A stretch of DNA of 64,000 nt, from assembly GCA_023248635.1 (NCBI GenBank), contig JAHFED010000008.1, positions 62,001 to 126,000 on the forward strand. The letters are read 5' to 3'. A model generated the notes under the pieces. The model was not told the DNA's origin, made no database searches, and saw nothing but the letters and a program-made list of their open reading frames with translations. This DNA is from Myxococcales bacterium. Lineage in GTDB: Bacteria; Myxococcota; UBA727; VGSZ01. A program made the translations under genes and the position numbers. This document shows, one piece after another, positions 50,547 to 60,026 of the stretch; position 1 is the first letter of the stretch, and the number at the start of each line of letters is the position of its first letter.

Positions 50547-50568
50547 GTTCTTCGTCGTGGCGAAGAAC
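50547..50568 (-). promoter_or_regulatory. Intercistronic hairpin before the GltG-like gene
   Basis: GTTCTTCG-TCGTGG-CGAAGAAC is an 8-bp perfect stem ending 20 nt before the start codon at 50527, just upstream of its ribosome site, in the 117-nt gap after the small GltF-like gene. It could adjust the amount of the downstream protein by attenuation or RNA processing. Confidence 0.35.
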
Positions 50569-50644
50569 CACCAGGATGCGGGCGCCAAACGCGCTCCCCT
50601 TCTGCTCCGACCGCGCCGCCGCTCGTCGGGTTCCACGCTCCGGC

Positions 50645-50926
50645 TTAGAGGTCGGCCACCGACGAGAGCACTTCCCGTCGGAAGTCAGTCCGGATGCGGA
50701 TCAAGCTCTTGTGCCGCATCTTTTTGCGCACTTCGAGATATTGGCCATCGGGCGTCTTCAGATCACCTTCGATGGTGTCGTCTTCGAAGTTGATGACCGT
50801 CTTGCGCTGGTAGGACACGCCGCCTTCGGTGGTGGTGCCCTCATCCTTGTCCTGGGCCAGCAAGGGTAAGGCAAGGCCGCTGAGGGCGACGACGACGAAC
50901 AACAGGACGCTGGGGCGTTGGGGCAC
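50645..50926 (-). CDS. GltF-like small exported protein
   Basis: This 93-aa protein, GTG start with AGGAGAG 4 nt upstream, has a signal peptide (VLLFVVVALSGLALPLLAQ). A short Asp/Glu/Thr segment follows, then a compact domain (VINFEDDTIEGDLKTPDGQY, MRHKSLIRIRTDFRREVL). The pattern 'F-x-x-x-x-I-x-G-x-x-x-x-P' with basic residues after it recurs in small proteins of Glt/Nfs clusters. Position between GltE- and GltG-like genes supports the GltF assignment, which would place it in the periplasm or facing it. Sequence-only evidence is modest. Confidence 0.65.
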   Translation of the reverse strand: MPQRPSVLLFVVVALSGLALPLLAQDKDEGTTTEGGVSYQRKTVINFEDDTIEGDLKTPDGQYLEVRKKMRHKSLIRIRTDFRREVLSSVADL

Positions 50927-51023
50927 GGGTCTCTCCTGGGTTGTCGCTGGTCGACACTAGCAGCGGCGCTGGCCTCGGTCGCAAGCGGGGACCGTCGACG
51001 GCTGCCCTGCGCAACGCAGCGCG

Positions 51024-52478
51024 TCAGTCGTCGTAGAACTTGTCGTCGTCGGGCTTGGCGGGCTTGGTGGGCTTCTTGTCGTCGTCGTCGGGTTTCTTTT
51101 TCTTCGGGGGCTTTTTCTTCAGTGCCTTCTTGGCGACCGAATCCGCATCCGCGACGACGGCGGGGGCATCGGCGGGGGGGGCCTCGGGCGTCGCCGTCGC
51201 AGGAGGCGTCGCGTTTGGATCATCGCTCGGCGGCGGCGGCGCGTTCTTGGCCGCCTCTTCGGCGATTTTGGCGTCGGCTGCGGCCTTTTGGGCGGCGGCA
51301 GCTTCTTGCACGGCGGCTTCGGCGAGGAGCCGCTTTTCCTCGGCCTTGGACATCACGAGGGTCTTGGCTTCCTCGAGGAGCCCATCGGCCTCCTTGATCG
51401 GCGCCGACGTTTTGGCGAGATAGCTCTCGAGCGACTTCTGCGCGTCCTCGGGCTTGTCGAGGTGGCGCAGCTCGAGCACGCCCAGGTTCAACGAGGCCTG
51501 TGCGAAGGTGGCGTCGAGAGCGATGGCGTGCTTGTAGGCGGTCCTGGCGTCGTCGAAGCGGCCGAATCCCTTGTAGGCCAACCCCAGGTCGTTTTGGATG
51601 CTCGCGCTTTTGGGCTCGAGCTTCGCCAGGGCTTCGAGCTGCAAGGCGGCGGTTTTCCAGTCCCGGTTGGAGAGCGCCATGTCGGCCAGCGCGACCCGGG
51701 CGTCGACGTGCTCGTTGTCCTTCTCGATCACCCGCGTGAGCAGCGAGCGGGCCAAAGCGACATCTTTTTCGTCGAGGGCGACGATGGCGAGGGCGAAGTT
51801 GAGCTCGGCGTCGTCGGGGCTCAGCTTGGCCCCCCGCAGGGCGATCAAGCGCGCGAGCTGTGGGCGTTTCTCTTCGGCATAGAGCCGGGCCAGCAGCCGG
51901 TAGGCCGCGAGGGATTGGGCGTCGAACTGCAGCGCTTCGCGGGCCAACTTGGACGCGAGCTTGGCGTCGCCCTCGCCGCGGGCGAGGGAGGCCATGCGCA
52001 GCCGTGCGCTGACGGCTTCGGGGTGCTTCTCGATGATCTCGTTGTAGAGCGTTCGTGCGGCGTCGACCTGCCCTGATTTTTCCAGCAACAAACCAAGATT
52101 GTTGGCGGCGAGATCGAGGGTCGGGTCGATGTCAAGAGCCTCGCGGTAGACACGTTTAGCGTCATCGAGTCGACCCTCTTTTTCATATAATACACCCGCG
52201 TTGTAGCGCGCGAGCGCGAATTGGGGATCGGCCTTGGCGGCGCTCTCGAAGGCCCCGCGGGCGGAGCCGACGTCTTTGCCTCCCGACGACTTGTAGGAGT
52301 CGGCGCCGCGGGCGAAGGCGACGCGAGCCTCCTCGTTGGTGACCACTTCTGCCGTCGTGCCATTGGCGTCGACGGCGACGGCGTCGCGCTTCGCCTCGCT
52401 GGTGGTGCCGCAGGCGAACCCCGTGCTCATCAAGGTCGCGAGGCCCAAGTGCTTGGCGCTTCGGAACGCGTGCGGCAT
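51024..52478 (-). CDS. GltE-like TPR protein
   Basis: I chose the ATG at 52478 because GGAGG lies 6 nt upstream, although GTG 52481 is in frame. The resulting 484-aa protein has an N-terminal signal with Cys after GFA (possible but imperfect lipobox). About nine TPR units follow (FALARYNAGVLYEKEGRLDDA, DLAANNLGLLLEKSGQVD, AYRLLARLYAEEKRPQLA, ASIQNDLGLAYKGFGRFDDA). The C-terminus is long, Ala-, Pro- and Lys/Asp-rich. In Myxococcus GltE (AglT) is an envelope TPR lipoprotein of the gliding machinery. The start overlaps the GltD-like stop by one base (TGATG), so translation is coupled. Confidence 0.8.
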   Translation of the reverse strand: MPHAFRSAKHLGLATLMSTGFACGTTSEAKRDAVAVDANGTTAEVVTNEEARVAFARGADSYKSSGGKDVGSARGAFESAAKADPQFALARYNAGVLYEKEGRLDDAKRVYREALDIDPTLDLAANNLGLLLEKSGQVDAARTLYNEIIEKHPEAVSARLRMASLARGEGDAKLASKLAREALQFDAQSLAAYRLLARLYAEEKRPQLARLIALRGAKLSPDDAELNFALAIVALDEKDVALARSLLTRVIEKDNEHVDARVALADMALSNRDWKTAALQLEALAKLEPKSASIQNDLGLAYKGFGRFDDARTAYKHAIALDATFAQASLNLGVLELRHLDKPEDAQKSLESYLAKTSAPIKEADGLLEEAKTLVMSKAEEKRLLAEAAVQEAAAAQKAAADAKIAEEAAKNAPPPPSDDPNATPPATATPEAPPADAPAVVADADSVAKKALKKKPPKKKKPDDDDKKPTKPAKPDDDKFYDD

Positions 52479-55400
52479 CACCCACCTCCGGCAAGATCAC
52501 TGGCGGACAGCTCGACGGTGTCGTCTTTTTTCGCCGGAGCTTCGGTGCGCGGCGGCGGCGGCGGCTCCGATCCCGGTTCGACCTTGGGCTTCTCGCCGGG
52601 CTTGGGCAGCTCGAGCACGAGACCGCGTCCCTGCTCGACCCGCTCGCGCACGACGACGAGAGGGGTGCGCTGGTCCGACGAATTCTTCGGGTATTGGTTG
52701 GGGCGGTTCTCCTCGAGATAGCCGAGGCAACGGCGCGTCCACTCGTTGAAGACCGCGAGCTCGGCGGACTTGTCGAGGCACAAGACCATGGTCTGGGCCG
52801 CCTCTTCTTCGATGGGCAGCGTCATCTCTTCGAGTCGATCCTTGAAAAGTTGGCGCTGCTCTTCGGTGGCCAGGGCCTTGGGCGGAGGCACCTCTTTGAT
52901 GATCTTCACCAGGTTGGCGCCGGCCTCGCCGATGCGAAAGAGCGAGGCCACCGCCCACTCGGGGGACTTGAGCTGCACGACCTCGGTGTAGGCCTTCACG
53001 ACGGCGTTTCTGGCGGCGATCTTCTGGTCCCGCGTCTTCTTGAATTCGGCGGGGTTGTCGGCCTTGGTGATCTTGACCTCCTTGTATTTCTCCAAGACGA
53101 GGTCGGCGTTGCGGAAGGCCACCAAAGCCAAGGGGTCGCCGACGTCGTCGACGGGCTTGCCTGACTTCTGGTAGCTCTTGGCTTGCTCGACGAGATCGCG
53201 GTAGGCCCGATCGAGGTCGTTCTTGGGCGCCTTCGATTTCTCGAGAAGGCGATAAGCTTTGTATTGTGAATTCAAAGCCTTGACGGGATCTTTCTTTCTC
53301 CAGGCTTCGGCGAAGTCGGAGTAGGCCTTGACCGCGTTCTTGAGGTTGCCGCTCTGCTCCCACGCCGTGGCAATGGAGAAATTCACGTCTTCGTAGTCAG
53401 CGGCATTCTTGAAGGTCTTGAGGTAGAGCTCGCGATCTTCGACTGCTTTCTTCGTGTCATTTGTTCCGTGGCGATAGATGGATGCATTATACAGTGCATC
53501 CTTGGCGCGCGCGTCCGTCGGATATTGCTCGACGAAGCGTTCGAGCCAAGTCGCTGCGTCTCGGTAGGACACGATCTGTTCGAACGAAGCCGCGATCGCG
53601 AAGATCTGATCTGGCACCAACGGCGACTCTTTGTAGGTGTTCACCAGCTTCTGTCGCACCTTGATGGCCCGATCGAGCTGGCCCGCGCGGGTGAACATGG
53701 CGGCGGCGTTGGCCAGGCCTTTGTCGGCGAGCAGCGACTTGGGAAATTCCTCGGAGAAGGCGAGGTAGCGCTTGGCGGCTTCTTCCCATTGCCTCTTCTT
53801 TTCAAAGTCCGAGATGAGCTTGAAGGTCGATTCCTCGAGCACCTTGAGCAAGGTCTCGTGAAACTCCTTGGACTTCATGAGGCCCGCGTTGCGCGAGAAG
53901 GTGCGGGCGGCGCCGTTGAGGCCCGACCAGTCCTCTTGGATGTTGAAGGTGTCGAGCACGAGGTTCGCCGCCTGCTCGGCGCGTGGGTGCTCGCTGTGGG
54001 CCTCGGTGAAGTCCATGAAGCGCGGCGTGGACTCCTTGAAGTAGTTGTAGTCGTAGAGCGTGCGCGCGACCTTGTACGCCACCTCGAGACTGAGCTTCCC
54101 TTTTGGGTAATTATTTAGATAGTTATTGCACGCCGCAATATACTTCTTTTTCAGCTCCGGAATTGGCTTCTCTTTCAGGGCGTCGGCGGGGTTGACGGCG
54201 ACCTGTGGTCCCTTCTTGTTGGCGCGATCATAGTCCTTGATGACCTCATCGTAGGAGCGGACCGCTTCTTCGGCAGCGGGCTCGGCCCACTTGCCCTTGG
54301 GGTCTTGCAGGTAGACCTTGACGTATTGTTCGCCGGCGATCTCGTACTTCTCAAGCCTGTAGAGGAGCTCGGCGTAGAAGAAGCGCATTTCATACGATTC
54401 TTTTCGCTCAGGAAAGAGCTCGAGATAGTCGCCATACAGCTCGTAGCTGTATTCGAAGGTCTGCATGTCCAGGGTCTTTTTGGCCTCGGTGTGCCACGTG
54501 GTCGCCAGGTAGCGCAGCGTGTTGTCCGAGATGTCGTCGGCGTTTTGCAGATCGCTGGCGATGACCTCTTTTTTGGGGTCGCCGTCTTTGGTGTTGGCAA
54601 GCACGGCGCGCACGCGCTTGAACTCGTTCACGAGCTTGCGGGCTTGGCCGACGACTTGTTTCTTCTCGCCGATGCGGCTCGCGAGCTTGACGATCTTGCC
54701 CTGGAAGATGGGGTTGCGCGTTGCCTCTGGCGTCATGTCCATGAGGGTCTTGAAGGTGATGATGGCGTCGCGGTCCTTGCCGTCGCCGTAGTAGATATCC
54801 GCGAGGCGCTCGAGCATGCCGCGGTGCTCGGCGCCGTCGGCGATGGCCTTGAACTCCGCCGGGGCGTTGGCGCCGCTGCCGTATTGCGCGTAGGCCAGCA
54901 CGTAGTCTTTGCGGGCTTCTTTGGCCAAGCCAATGCGTCGCTCGCCCAGGATTGAACCATTCACCTGGCTGTAGAGCACCACCTCTTTGAACTTCTCAGC
55001 AGCTCGATCGTGGCGCGCGAGATTGTAATAGCACCAACCCTGCTTGTACGTGGCATAGCCAAAGACGGCGGAGTCCTGGTTGGCGGCGGCTTTGATGTAG
55101 GCGTCGAGGGCCTTCTGCACGTCGCGCTCGTCATCGGGTGCGACCAGGAAGTAGTACTCGCCAAAGGCCAGCCAGGCGTCGGCGATGTATTGGTTCTTGG
55201 GGTGGTCCTTAATTAATTTTCGATAGACCACGAGGGCTTGCTTATAATCCTGTCGGTCCCAATAGGCCTGACCCATCATATATAGAACGTCAGGGAGTCG
55301 CTCGAATTTCTTATATTTCTTGTCAATCTCCTCAAAGAGCTTGATCGCACCGTCGCCCCAGGTCTTTTGCTTGGCGAGCAGCTGCTCCTTCTTTTCGGTC

Positions 55401-55975
55401 ACCGCCATCATCTTGGCGTCGTCACCCTTGGACAACGCTGCCGCCAACTGGTCGTCCATGCGGTTGGCCTCGAAGAACCAGAACTGGGCCTCCTCGAGAA
55501 AGAGCTCGGCCTTTTGGAACAAGAGATCGGGACGTTCGGCTTCGGAGACTTCGCCTTTCAGAATCTCTTCGAGAGTGTCGAGGAGCTCTTTGCGCTTGCC
55601 CTGGACCTTCTGCTCCTGCTGCTGGCGGAAGTCCTCGTAGTCCAGGGTGGGCTCGGCGACGGCCTCGACTTTTTCTCGGGCCGTCTCGGTGACGACGGTG
55701 GGCACGCGAGCTTCACGCTCTTTGCGCGCGCGCTCGGCTTCGGCGGCGGCGGCGGCGTCGCCCTTGCTGCTGCCCTTCTCGACGGGAGCGATGGGCGTGT
55801 CGGGCACGGGGGCGACCGGCGTCGGACGTCGCTCTTCTTCCTGCGCTGACGACGACGAAGGCAAGAGGACGCCGGCGGCGAGCATGCCCAGCGCCAGCGG
55901 CCGGAGCGCCGAGAGGGGGCCGCGGGGCCGAAGCTCAAGCTGGGCCGCCCGGCCTGAGGGCAAAGAATGTTTCAT
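52478..55975 (-). CDS. GltD-like large periplasmic TPR protein
   Basis: This 1,165-aa protein has GAGGA 4 nt upstream of the ATG at 55975. It carries a long basic N-terminus with signal peptide (LGMLAAGVLLPSSSSAQ), a charged linker, then about 950 residues of TPR-type helix pairs (YMMGQAYWDRQDYKQALVVY, WLAFGEYYFLV, SIATAWEQSGNLKNAVKAYS). Pro-rich tail. Length and domain fit GltD/AgmU (NfsD), a large periplasmic TPR scaffold needed for gliding or spore-coat assembly in Myxococcus. It lies 7 nt after the GltC-like gene. No catalytic motifs are seen. Confidence 0.8.
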   Translation of the reverse strand: MKHSLPSGRAAQLELRPRGPLSALRPLALGMLAAGVLLPSSSSAQEEERRPTPVAPVPDTPIAPVEKGSSKGDAAAAAEAERARKEREARVPTVVTETAREKVEAVAEPTLDYEDFRQQQEQKVQGKRKELLDTLEEILKGEVSEAERPDLLFQKAELFLEEAQFWFFEANRMDDQLAAALSKGDDAKMMAVTEKKEQLLAKQKTWGDGAIKLFEEIDKKYKKFERLPDVLYMMGQAYWDRQDYKQALVVYRKLIKDHPKNQYIADAWLAFGEYYFLVAPDDERDVQKALDAYIKAAANQDSAVFGYATYKQGWCYYNLARHDRAAEKFKEVVLYSQVNGSILGERRIGLAKEARKDYVLAYAQYGSGANAPAEFKAIADGAEHRGMLERLADIYYGDGKDRDAIITFKTLMDMTPEATRNPIFQGKIVKLASRIGEKKQVVGQARKLVNEFKRVRAVLANTKDGDPKKEVIASDLQNADDISDNTLRYLATTWHTEAKKTLDMQTFEYSYELYGDYLELFPERKESYEMRFFYAELLYRLEKYEIAGEQYVKVYLQDPKGKWAEPAAEEAVRSYDEVIKDYDRANKKGPQVAVNPADALKEKPIPELKKKYIAACNNYLNNYPKGKLSLEVAYKVARTLYDYNYFKESTPRFMDFTEAHSEHPRAEQAANLVLDTFNIQEDWSGLNGAARTFSRNAGLMKSKEFHETLLKVLEESTFKLISDFEKKRQWEEAAKRYLAFSEEFPKSLLADKGLANAAAMFTRAGQLDRAIKVRQKLVNTYKESPLVPDQIFAIAASFEQIVSYRDAATWLERFVEQYPTDARAKDALYNASIYRHGTNDTKKAVEDRELYLKTFKNAADYEDVNFSIATAWEQSGNLKNAVKAYSDFAEAWRKKDPVKALNSQYKAYRLLEKSKAPKNDLDRAYRDLVEQAKSYQKSGKPVDDVGDPLALVAFRNADLVLEKYKEVKITKADNPAEFKKTRDQKIAARNAVVKAYTEVVQLKSPEWAVASLFRIGEAGANLVKIIKEVPPPKALATEEQRQLFKDRLEEMTLPIEEEAAQTMVLCLDKSAELAVFNEWTRRCLGYLEENRPNQYPKNSSDQRTPLVVVRERVEQGRGLVLELPKPGEKPKVEPGSEPPPPPRTEAPAKKDDTVELSASDLAGGG

Positions 55976-55982
55976 GGAGTCC

Positions 55983-58202
55983 TCAATCGCCCGTAATGGT
56001 GGTCTCGGCAGGGGGTCGGCACCCCTTCGTCAATGTGTATTGGTAGGTCCCGAGCTCATCGCGCCAATACTCGCCTTCGAAGGGCCAATAGAGGCGTTCG
56101 TCGTCGGTGGCCGTGGTGTAGCCGTACCTTTCGATCTCGACGGTCTGGTTTTGGTTCGTCATCGACGCCTCGATGGTCTCTTTCTCCATCTTGGCGATCT
56201 CGAACTGAATGCGGACCAGCTTCGACGAGAGCTCCTTGAGGAAGGTGCGCTCGGCCTCGAGCTTGTCGCGCAAGAGGGTGCCGGCGCTGGTCACCAACTC
56301 GGCCCGGCGTGCATCGAGGGACTTCACCAGCTCGGTGTGAACGGCGCCGCCACCAAAGGGAGCTCCCAGCGCCATGATCTGGGCCTTTTCTTCGTCGACT
56401 TCGGCAATGGCAGCGCGAAAGCCGGCCACGCGCTTGTCCGACAAGGCCAGCCGCAGCAAGCGCGCCGTCAGCGCAATGGAGCGGGCGGCGTCGTCTTTGC
56501 CTTCGGCGACCTTCTTCTCCAAAGCCGTGAGCTCCTCGAAGAGCTGCTCGGCGGTCTTTGACGTCGACGGCGCCCCTTCCTTGCCCTCGGTCGTATCTGC
56601 ACCCACGGCGCCCTCGCCCTTGGCCACCGCCGTCGGCTGTCCCACCAGCGCATCGAGCTCGGCCAGCACGCCGCCGTAATTCTGCTTGAACTCGCCGAGG
56701 AAGGCGCGCGCCTCCGGATAGCGGCAATTTTCGTAGAACGTAATCGCCTTCAGGATCGAGGATTCCGGGTAGTATTCATCCAGAAAAAACGGCGACTGAA
56801 GGGTCACCAGGTTGCCGAGGCCCTTCTCATATTCGCCAAGACGGAAGTGAGCCCACGAGGACTCGAACACCGCTTCGAGCCACTGCTCGGAGTCGCGGCT
56901 GATCCGATCGTAGTAGAAGATAGCATAGCGAAATTGTTCGAATTGATAGTGAATACGAGCCAATGAAAAGAACGCCATCTCGCGCAGCTTGGTGTATTCC
57001 TGGGCCTTCTCGGCGTCGCCGGCGGCGCGAGGGTTGGTCAGGCGCACGACGCCGCGAAAGGCCTTCACGGCGGGATCGAACTCACCGCGCGCGAACTGGA
57101 TGAGGCCTTTGAGGTAGAGGGCCTGGGCGTAGCTCGCGTACTTCTTGTCGTCGACGCGCTTGATTGCTTTGAGGGCGGCTTCGAGGGACTCCTCGGCGTT
57201 TTTGGGGTTCTCGACTTTGTGACCCTTGTTCTTGGCCGGCGCCTTGGGCACCTTCTTGACCTCGACCTTGGGCTCCTCAGTCGCGTCCGTCGTCGACGTC
57301 GTGGCTTCCTTTTGGTCCTTCTTGGCGTCCTTCTTGTCTTTGTCCTTCTTCTTTTTCTCCTTCTTTTCTTTCTTGGCCTTCTCTTTGGGCGTCGGCGGCG
57401 GGTCTTTGTCCGAGAAGTCGAAGCCGAATCCGTCGTCGTCGCCACCACCGAGATCGTCGGCGGAGAAATCGAGTCCGCCTTCATCTTTGGGTGGCTCTTT
57501 CTTCTCGTCTTTGGGCGGGTCTTTCTTGTCGTCCTTGGGCTCTTTGTCGCCGAGATCATCCATGCCGATGTCGAGGGTGCTGTCGTCGGGCTCGGCGGGC
57601 TTGGCTGCTGCGGGCGGCGGCTCCTCGGTCTGCTCGACCTCGACGCCCTTGGCCCCTTGGTTCAGCGCCAACAAGAAGTAGAAGCGCGCCAGCGAATAGG
57701 AGAGCTCGTTTTGCTGCTCGGCCGGAATGTCTTCGGCCTTGGCGTACATCGAGACCATCTGCAGCGCGGCCAGCTCGTCCTTCATTTTTTTAGAGATAAA
57801 AAACAACCAGTTTCGCGCCTGAGAATAGTATTCGTGCTTAGGTCCTGCGTCGAGAATCAGTTGGTATCGATTGAGCGAGGCATGATAGGCGCCCATGCGA
57901 TACAAGGTCTTGGCGAGGTCATATTCGGCCTCGGCGTGAAAGCGCTTTTGCCCCTTGTCGCCGAGGATGCCCTCGAGCTCCGCCAATGCTTCGCCGAAGC
58001 GTTCCTGCGAGAGCAAATCCTTGGCCTTGTCCATGCGCGCGGTGTCGGTGTCCTTGACGCCCTCCTCGACGATGTCGAAGGAGAAGCCGTCGCCCTCCTG
58101 GGCATGCACAGGCAAGGCGAGGCCGGGCCCCAACAAGAGGGTGGCGCTGGCGACGCCGGCGCACAGGCGCGTCAGGGCGGTTAGGACGTGGGATCGCAAC
58201 AT
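55983..58202 (-). CDS. GltC-like periplasmic TPR protein with charged middle
   Basis: This 739-aa protein has a signal peptide (ASATLLLGPGLALPVHAQ). TPR-like helices follow (MDKAKDLLSQERFGEALAEL, EYDLAKTLYRMGAYHASLNR), then a very Lys/Asp/Glu-rich middle (residues about 200-330, with KEKKEKKKKDKDKK), then more TPR-like helices (FSLARIHYQFEQFRYAIFYY, SSWAHFRLGEYEKGLGNL). The C-terminus is helical and ends in an aromatic segment (DDERLYWPFEGEYWRDEL). This fits GltC/NfsC, a periplasmic TPR partner of the GltA/GltB barrels. GAGG 8 nt upstream supports the start. It follows the barrel gene by 10 nt. Confidence 0.75.
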   Translation of the reverse strand: MLRSHVLTALTRLCAGVASATLLLGPGLALPVHAQEGDGFSFDIVEEGVKDTDTARMDKAKDLLSQERFGEALAELEGILGDKGQKRFHAEAEYDLAKTLYRMGAYHASLNRYQLILDAGPKHEYYSQARNWLFFISKKMKDELAALQMVSMYAKAEDIPAEQQNELSYSLARFYFLLALNQGAKGVEVEQTEEPPPAAAKPAEPDDSTLDIGMDDLGDKEPKDDKKDPPKDEKKEPPKDEGGLDFSADDLGGGDDDGFGFDFSDKDPPPTPKEKAKKEKKEKKKKDKDKKDAKKDQKEATTSTTDATEEPKVEVKKVPKAPAKNKGHKVENPKNAEESLEAALKAIKRVDDKKYASYAQALYLKGLIQFARGEFDPAVKAFRGVVRLTNPRAAGDAEKAQEYTKLREMAFFSLARIHYQFEQFRYAIFYYDRISRDSEQWLEAVFESSWAHFRLGEYEKGLGNLVTLQSPFFLDEYYPESSILKAITFYENCRYPEARAFLGEFKQNYGGVLAELDALVGQPTAVAKGEGAVGADTTEGKEGAPSTSKTAEQLFEELTALEKKVAEGKDDAARSIALTARLLRLALSDKRVAGFRAAIAEVDEEKAQIMALGAPFGGGAVHTELVKSLDARRAELVTSAGTLLRDKLEAERTFLKELSSKLVRIQFEIAKMEKETIEASMTNQNQTVEIERYGYTTATDDERLYWPFEGEYWRDELGTYQYTLTKGCRPPAETTITGD

Positions 58203-58212
58203 TTCGTCGGCC

Positions 58213-59031
58213 TCAACCGTTCTTGTTCACGCGGGCGGCTTCGTATTGATAATCGAAATCGAAGGGAAAATAGATTCCAATACCGACGCTGACGAACATT
58301 AGATTCTGCAACGTCGAAATGTCCGCCTTGTCTTGCGGATAAATATAATCGCGGACGTCGCCGCGCAGAACGAGCCAGCGAAAGAGGAAGACGCGAGCGC
58401 CGACGCCGACGTCCATGGTGGGGTGCACCACGTCGGCGCCGTTGTCGAAGGTCGCGCCGACGCCGGCGGACAAGAAGCCGTCAAAATTGATGATCGAATC
58501 GCCCAGCAGGGCCACTTTCCCGTACAGAGGCGAAAACGTGAGGCCGACGTCGGCGAGGGCGAAGGGCTTGTTGTCGGCGTTGATCAGCGCCAGCGATTCG
58601 CGCAGCTGATCGACGGGGTCGAGCTTTTGTACCAAAAAGGGCGGGATGTAGCCGCCGCCGATCTCCAGGGCGAAGGCGTCGTTGAGGTGCCAGGCGAGGC
58701 GCCCGGAGAAGGCGAAGCTGCGAAAGAACGAGTCGTTGACCGTCATCATCACGTTGGGTTGCAGCTCGAAGCGCCCTGACTTCAAGAAGGTCTTCCTTGA
58801 AACGGCCTTGATGCGGTCCTGCAGCGTGAGGTCGATGCCTTCGTCGGTGGCGGTCTTGCCGCTGGCGGGGGCCTCGGCGGGGGCAGCTTCGTCGGCGGGG
58901 GGCGTTGCGGCGGCTGCCGCCGGCTCAGGCTCCTGCAGGCTGAGCTCGGCCGCGTCGTCTTGCGCACGAAGGCCCGACGAAAAGCTGACAAGAGCGGCGA
59001 CGACGACGGCTTGGGGGTACCGGTGCTTCAT
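58213..59031 (-). CDS. GltB-like outer-membrane beta-barrel protein
   Basis: This 272-aa protein starts MKHRYPQAVVVAALVSFSSG, a signal peptide. A short Ala/Pro/Glu linker follows, and a 200-residue barrel of alternating strands (LQPNVMMTVNDSFFRSFAFS, VALLGDSIINFDGFLSAGVG, WLVLRGDVRDYIYPQDKAD, YFPFDFDYQYEA). The end motif and spacing are shared with the next-upstream gene, so the pair are paralogues of the TIGR04565 (OMP_myx_plus) type, like GltA/GltB and NfsA/NfsB. The start follows the previous stop as TGAgATG. Function: outer-membrane part of a gliding or coat-export complex, by analogy. Confidence 0.8.
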   Translation of the reverse strand: MKHRYPQAVVVAALVSFSSGLRAQDDAAELSLQEPEPAAAAATPPADEAAPAEAPASGKTATDEGIDLTLQDRIKAVSRKTFLKSGRFELQPNVMMTVNDSFFRSFAFSGRLAWHLNDAFALEIGGGYIPPFLVQKLDPVDQLRESLALINADNKPFALADVGLTFSPLYGKVALLGDSIINFDGFLSAGVGATFDNGADVVHPTMDVGVGARVFLFRWLVLRGDVRDYIYPQDKADISTLQNLMFVSVGIGIYFPFDFDYQYEAARVNKNG

Positions 59032-59032
59032 C

Positions 59033-59881
59033 TCAGTCCTTCGCCCCAAGGGTCTCGTTGGAGTAGTCGAAGTCGAGCGGAAAATAGAGGCCGACGCCGA
59101 CGTTGAGCATCAGCAGGTTGCCGAAGGCGACGCCGTCGCTGCTGTCGGCCGGGTAGAGATAGTCGCGGACGTCGACGCGAGCGACAATGAACCGGTTCAG
59201 GAACAGGCGCGAGCCAATGCCGACCTCGAGGCCCGGGTGCACCACCGACGGCCCCGAATCGATGACGGCGGCGAGCCCCGCCGACAAGAACGTGTCGAAG
59301 TGACCCACCAGCTCAGAAGCGAGGGCCACCTTGCCGTACAGAGGCGAGAAGGTGACGCCACCGTCGGCGTAGCCGTAGAGGGTCGCCGCCAACTTTCCCT
59401 GGTCCTGCTGATCCTTGAGGCCGGCGGCGACGTCGGCCGGTTCGACGTTCAGGGCGCGAAAAATGTCGAGGGGTTCTTGAAACACCGCTCCAGCGCCGCC
59501 GACGTCGATCGAGAACTCTTCCGAGAGGTGGTAGCTGCCGCGGGCCCCCACGGTCCAGGCGCGAAAGAAAGGGTCGTTGGTCGAGACGCCGGCGAGCGGG
59601 TTCAGCTCGAAGCGCCCTTGTTTCAAAAACGTCCGGCGGCTGACGGCGCGGATGCGCTCCTGCAGGGTCTTGCCCGTGCCAGCGTCGACGTTTTCGGCGT
59701 CGCTTTGGGCCCCTGCCTCGGCGGCAATGTCGGCGTCAACAGCGGGGGCGGCGGCTCCTTTGGCGGCGGACTTGGGGGCCGGTTCCGCAGCGGCCCCAGC
59801 AGGCGGCGGCGCCGCAGCGGCCTGGGCGAGAGCCCCGCTGGGCACACTGCACAGCGCGATCGCTATCACTTGCCAACGCAT
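59033..59881 (-). CDS. GltA-like outer-membrane beta-barrel protein
   Basis: This 282-aa protein starts MRWQVIAIALCSVPSGALAQ at 59881, preceded by GGAG. It has a linker rich in Ala and Pro, then the same barrel arrangement as the next gene (ELNPLAGVSTNDPFFRAWTV, VALASELVGHFDTFLSAGLA, FIVARVDVRDYLYPADSSD, YFPLDFDYSNETLG). As first gene of the minus-strand Glt-like operon it has a candidate promoter 56-84 nt upstream of the ATG. Whether this copy or the next one corresponds to GltA or GltB of Myxococcus cannot be settled from motifs. Confidence 0.8.
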   Translation of the reverse strand: MRWQVIAIALCSVPSGALAQAAAAPPPAGAAAEPAPKSAAKGAAAPAVDADIAAEAGAQSDAENVDAGTGKTLQERIRAVSRRTFLKQGRFELNPLAGVSTNDPFFRAWTVGARGSYHLSEEFSIDVGGAGAVFQEPLDIFRALNVEPADVAAGLKDQQDQGKLAATLYGYADGGVTFSPLYGKVALASELVGHFDTFLSAGLAAVIDSGPSVVHPGLEVGIGSRLFLNRFIVARVDVRDYLYPADSSDGVAFGNLLMLNVGVGLYFPLDFDYSNETLGAKD

Positions 59882-59936
59882 CGATTCTCCGCCTCTCACT
59901 GGAAACCCAACGTGCAACTGCTCGGAGCGGCCTTCG

Positions 59937-59965
59937 GTTTAGCACCTTCGCTCAAAGCCAAACAA
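59937..59965 (-). promoter_or_regulatory. Candidate promoter of the Glt-like operon
   Basis: On the minus strand TTGTTT (59965-59960), a 17-nt spacer and CTAAAC (59942-59937) precede the GltA-like start by about 55 nt. The -10 is weak, but the surrounding GTGCTAAAC resembles other start regions in this window. Confidence 0.35.
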
Positions 59966-60026
59966 GCCGACGTCGTCGACGAAGGGCGACAGAGTGCCCG
60001 CTCTCCACCTGGACCCTCGAGCGTGC

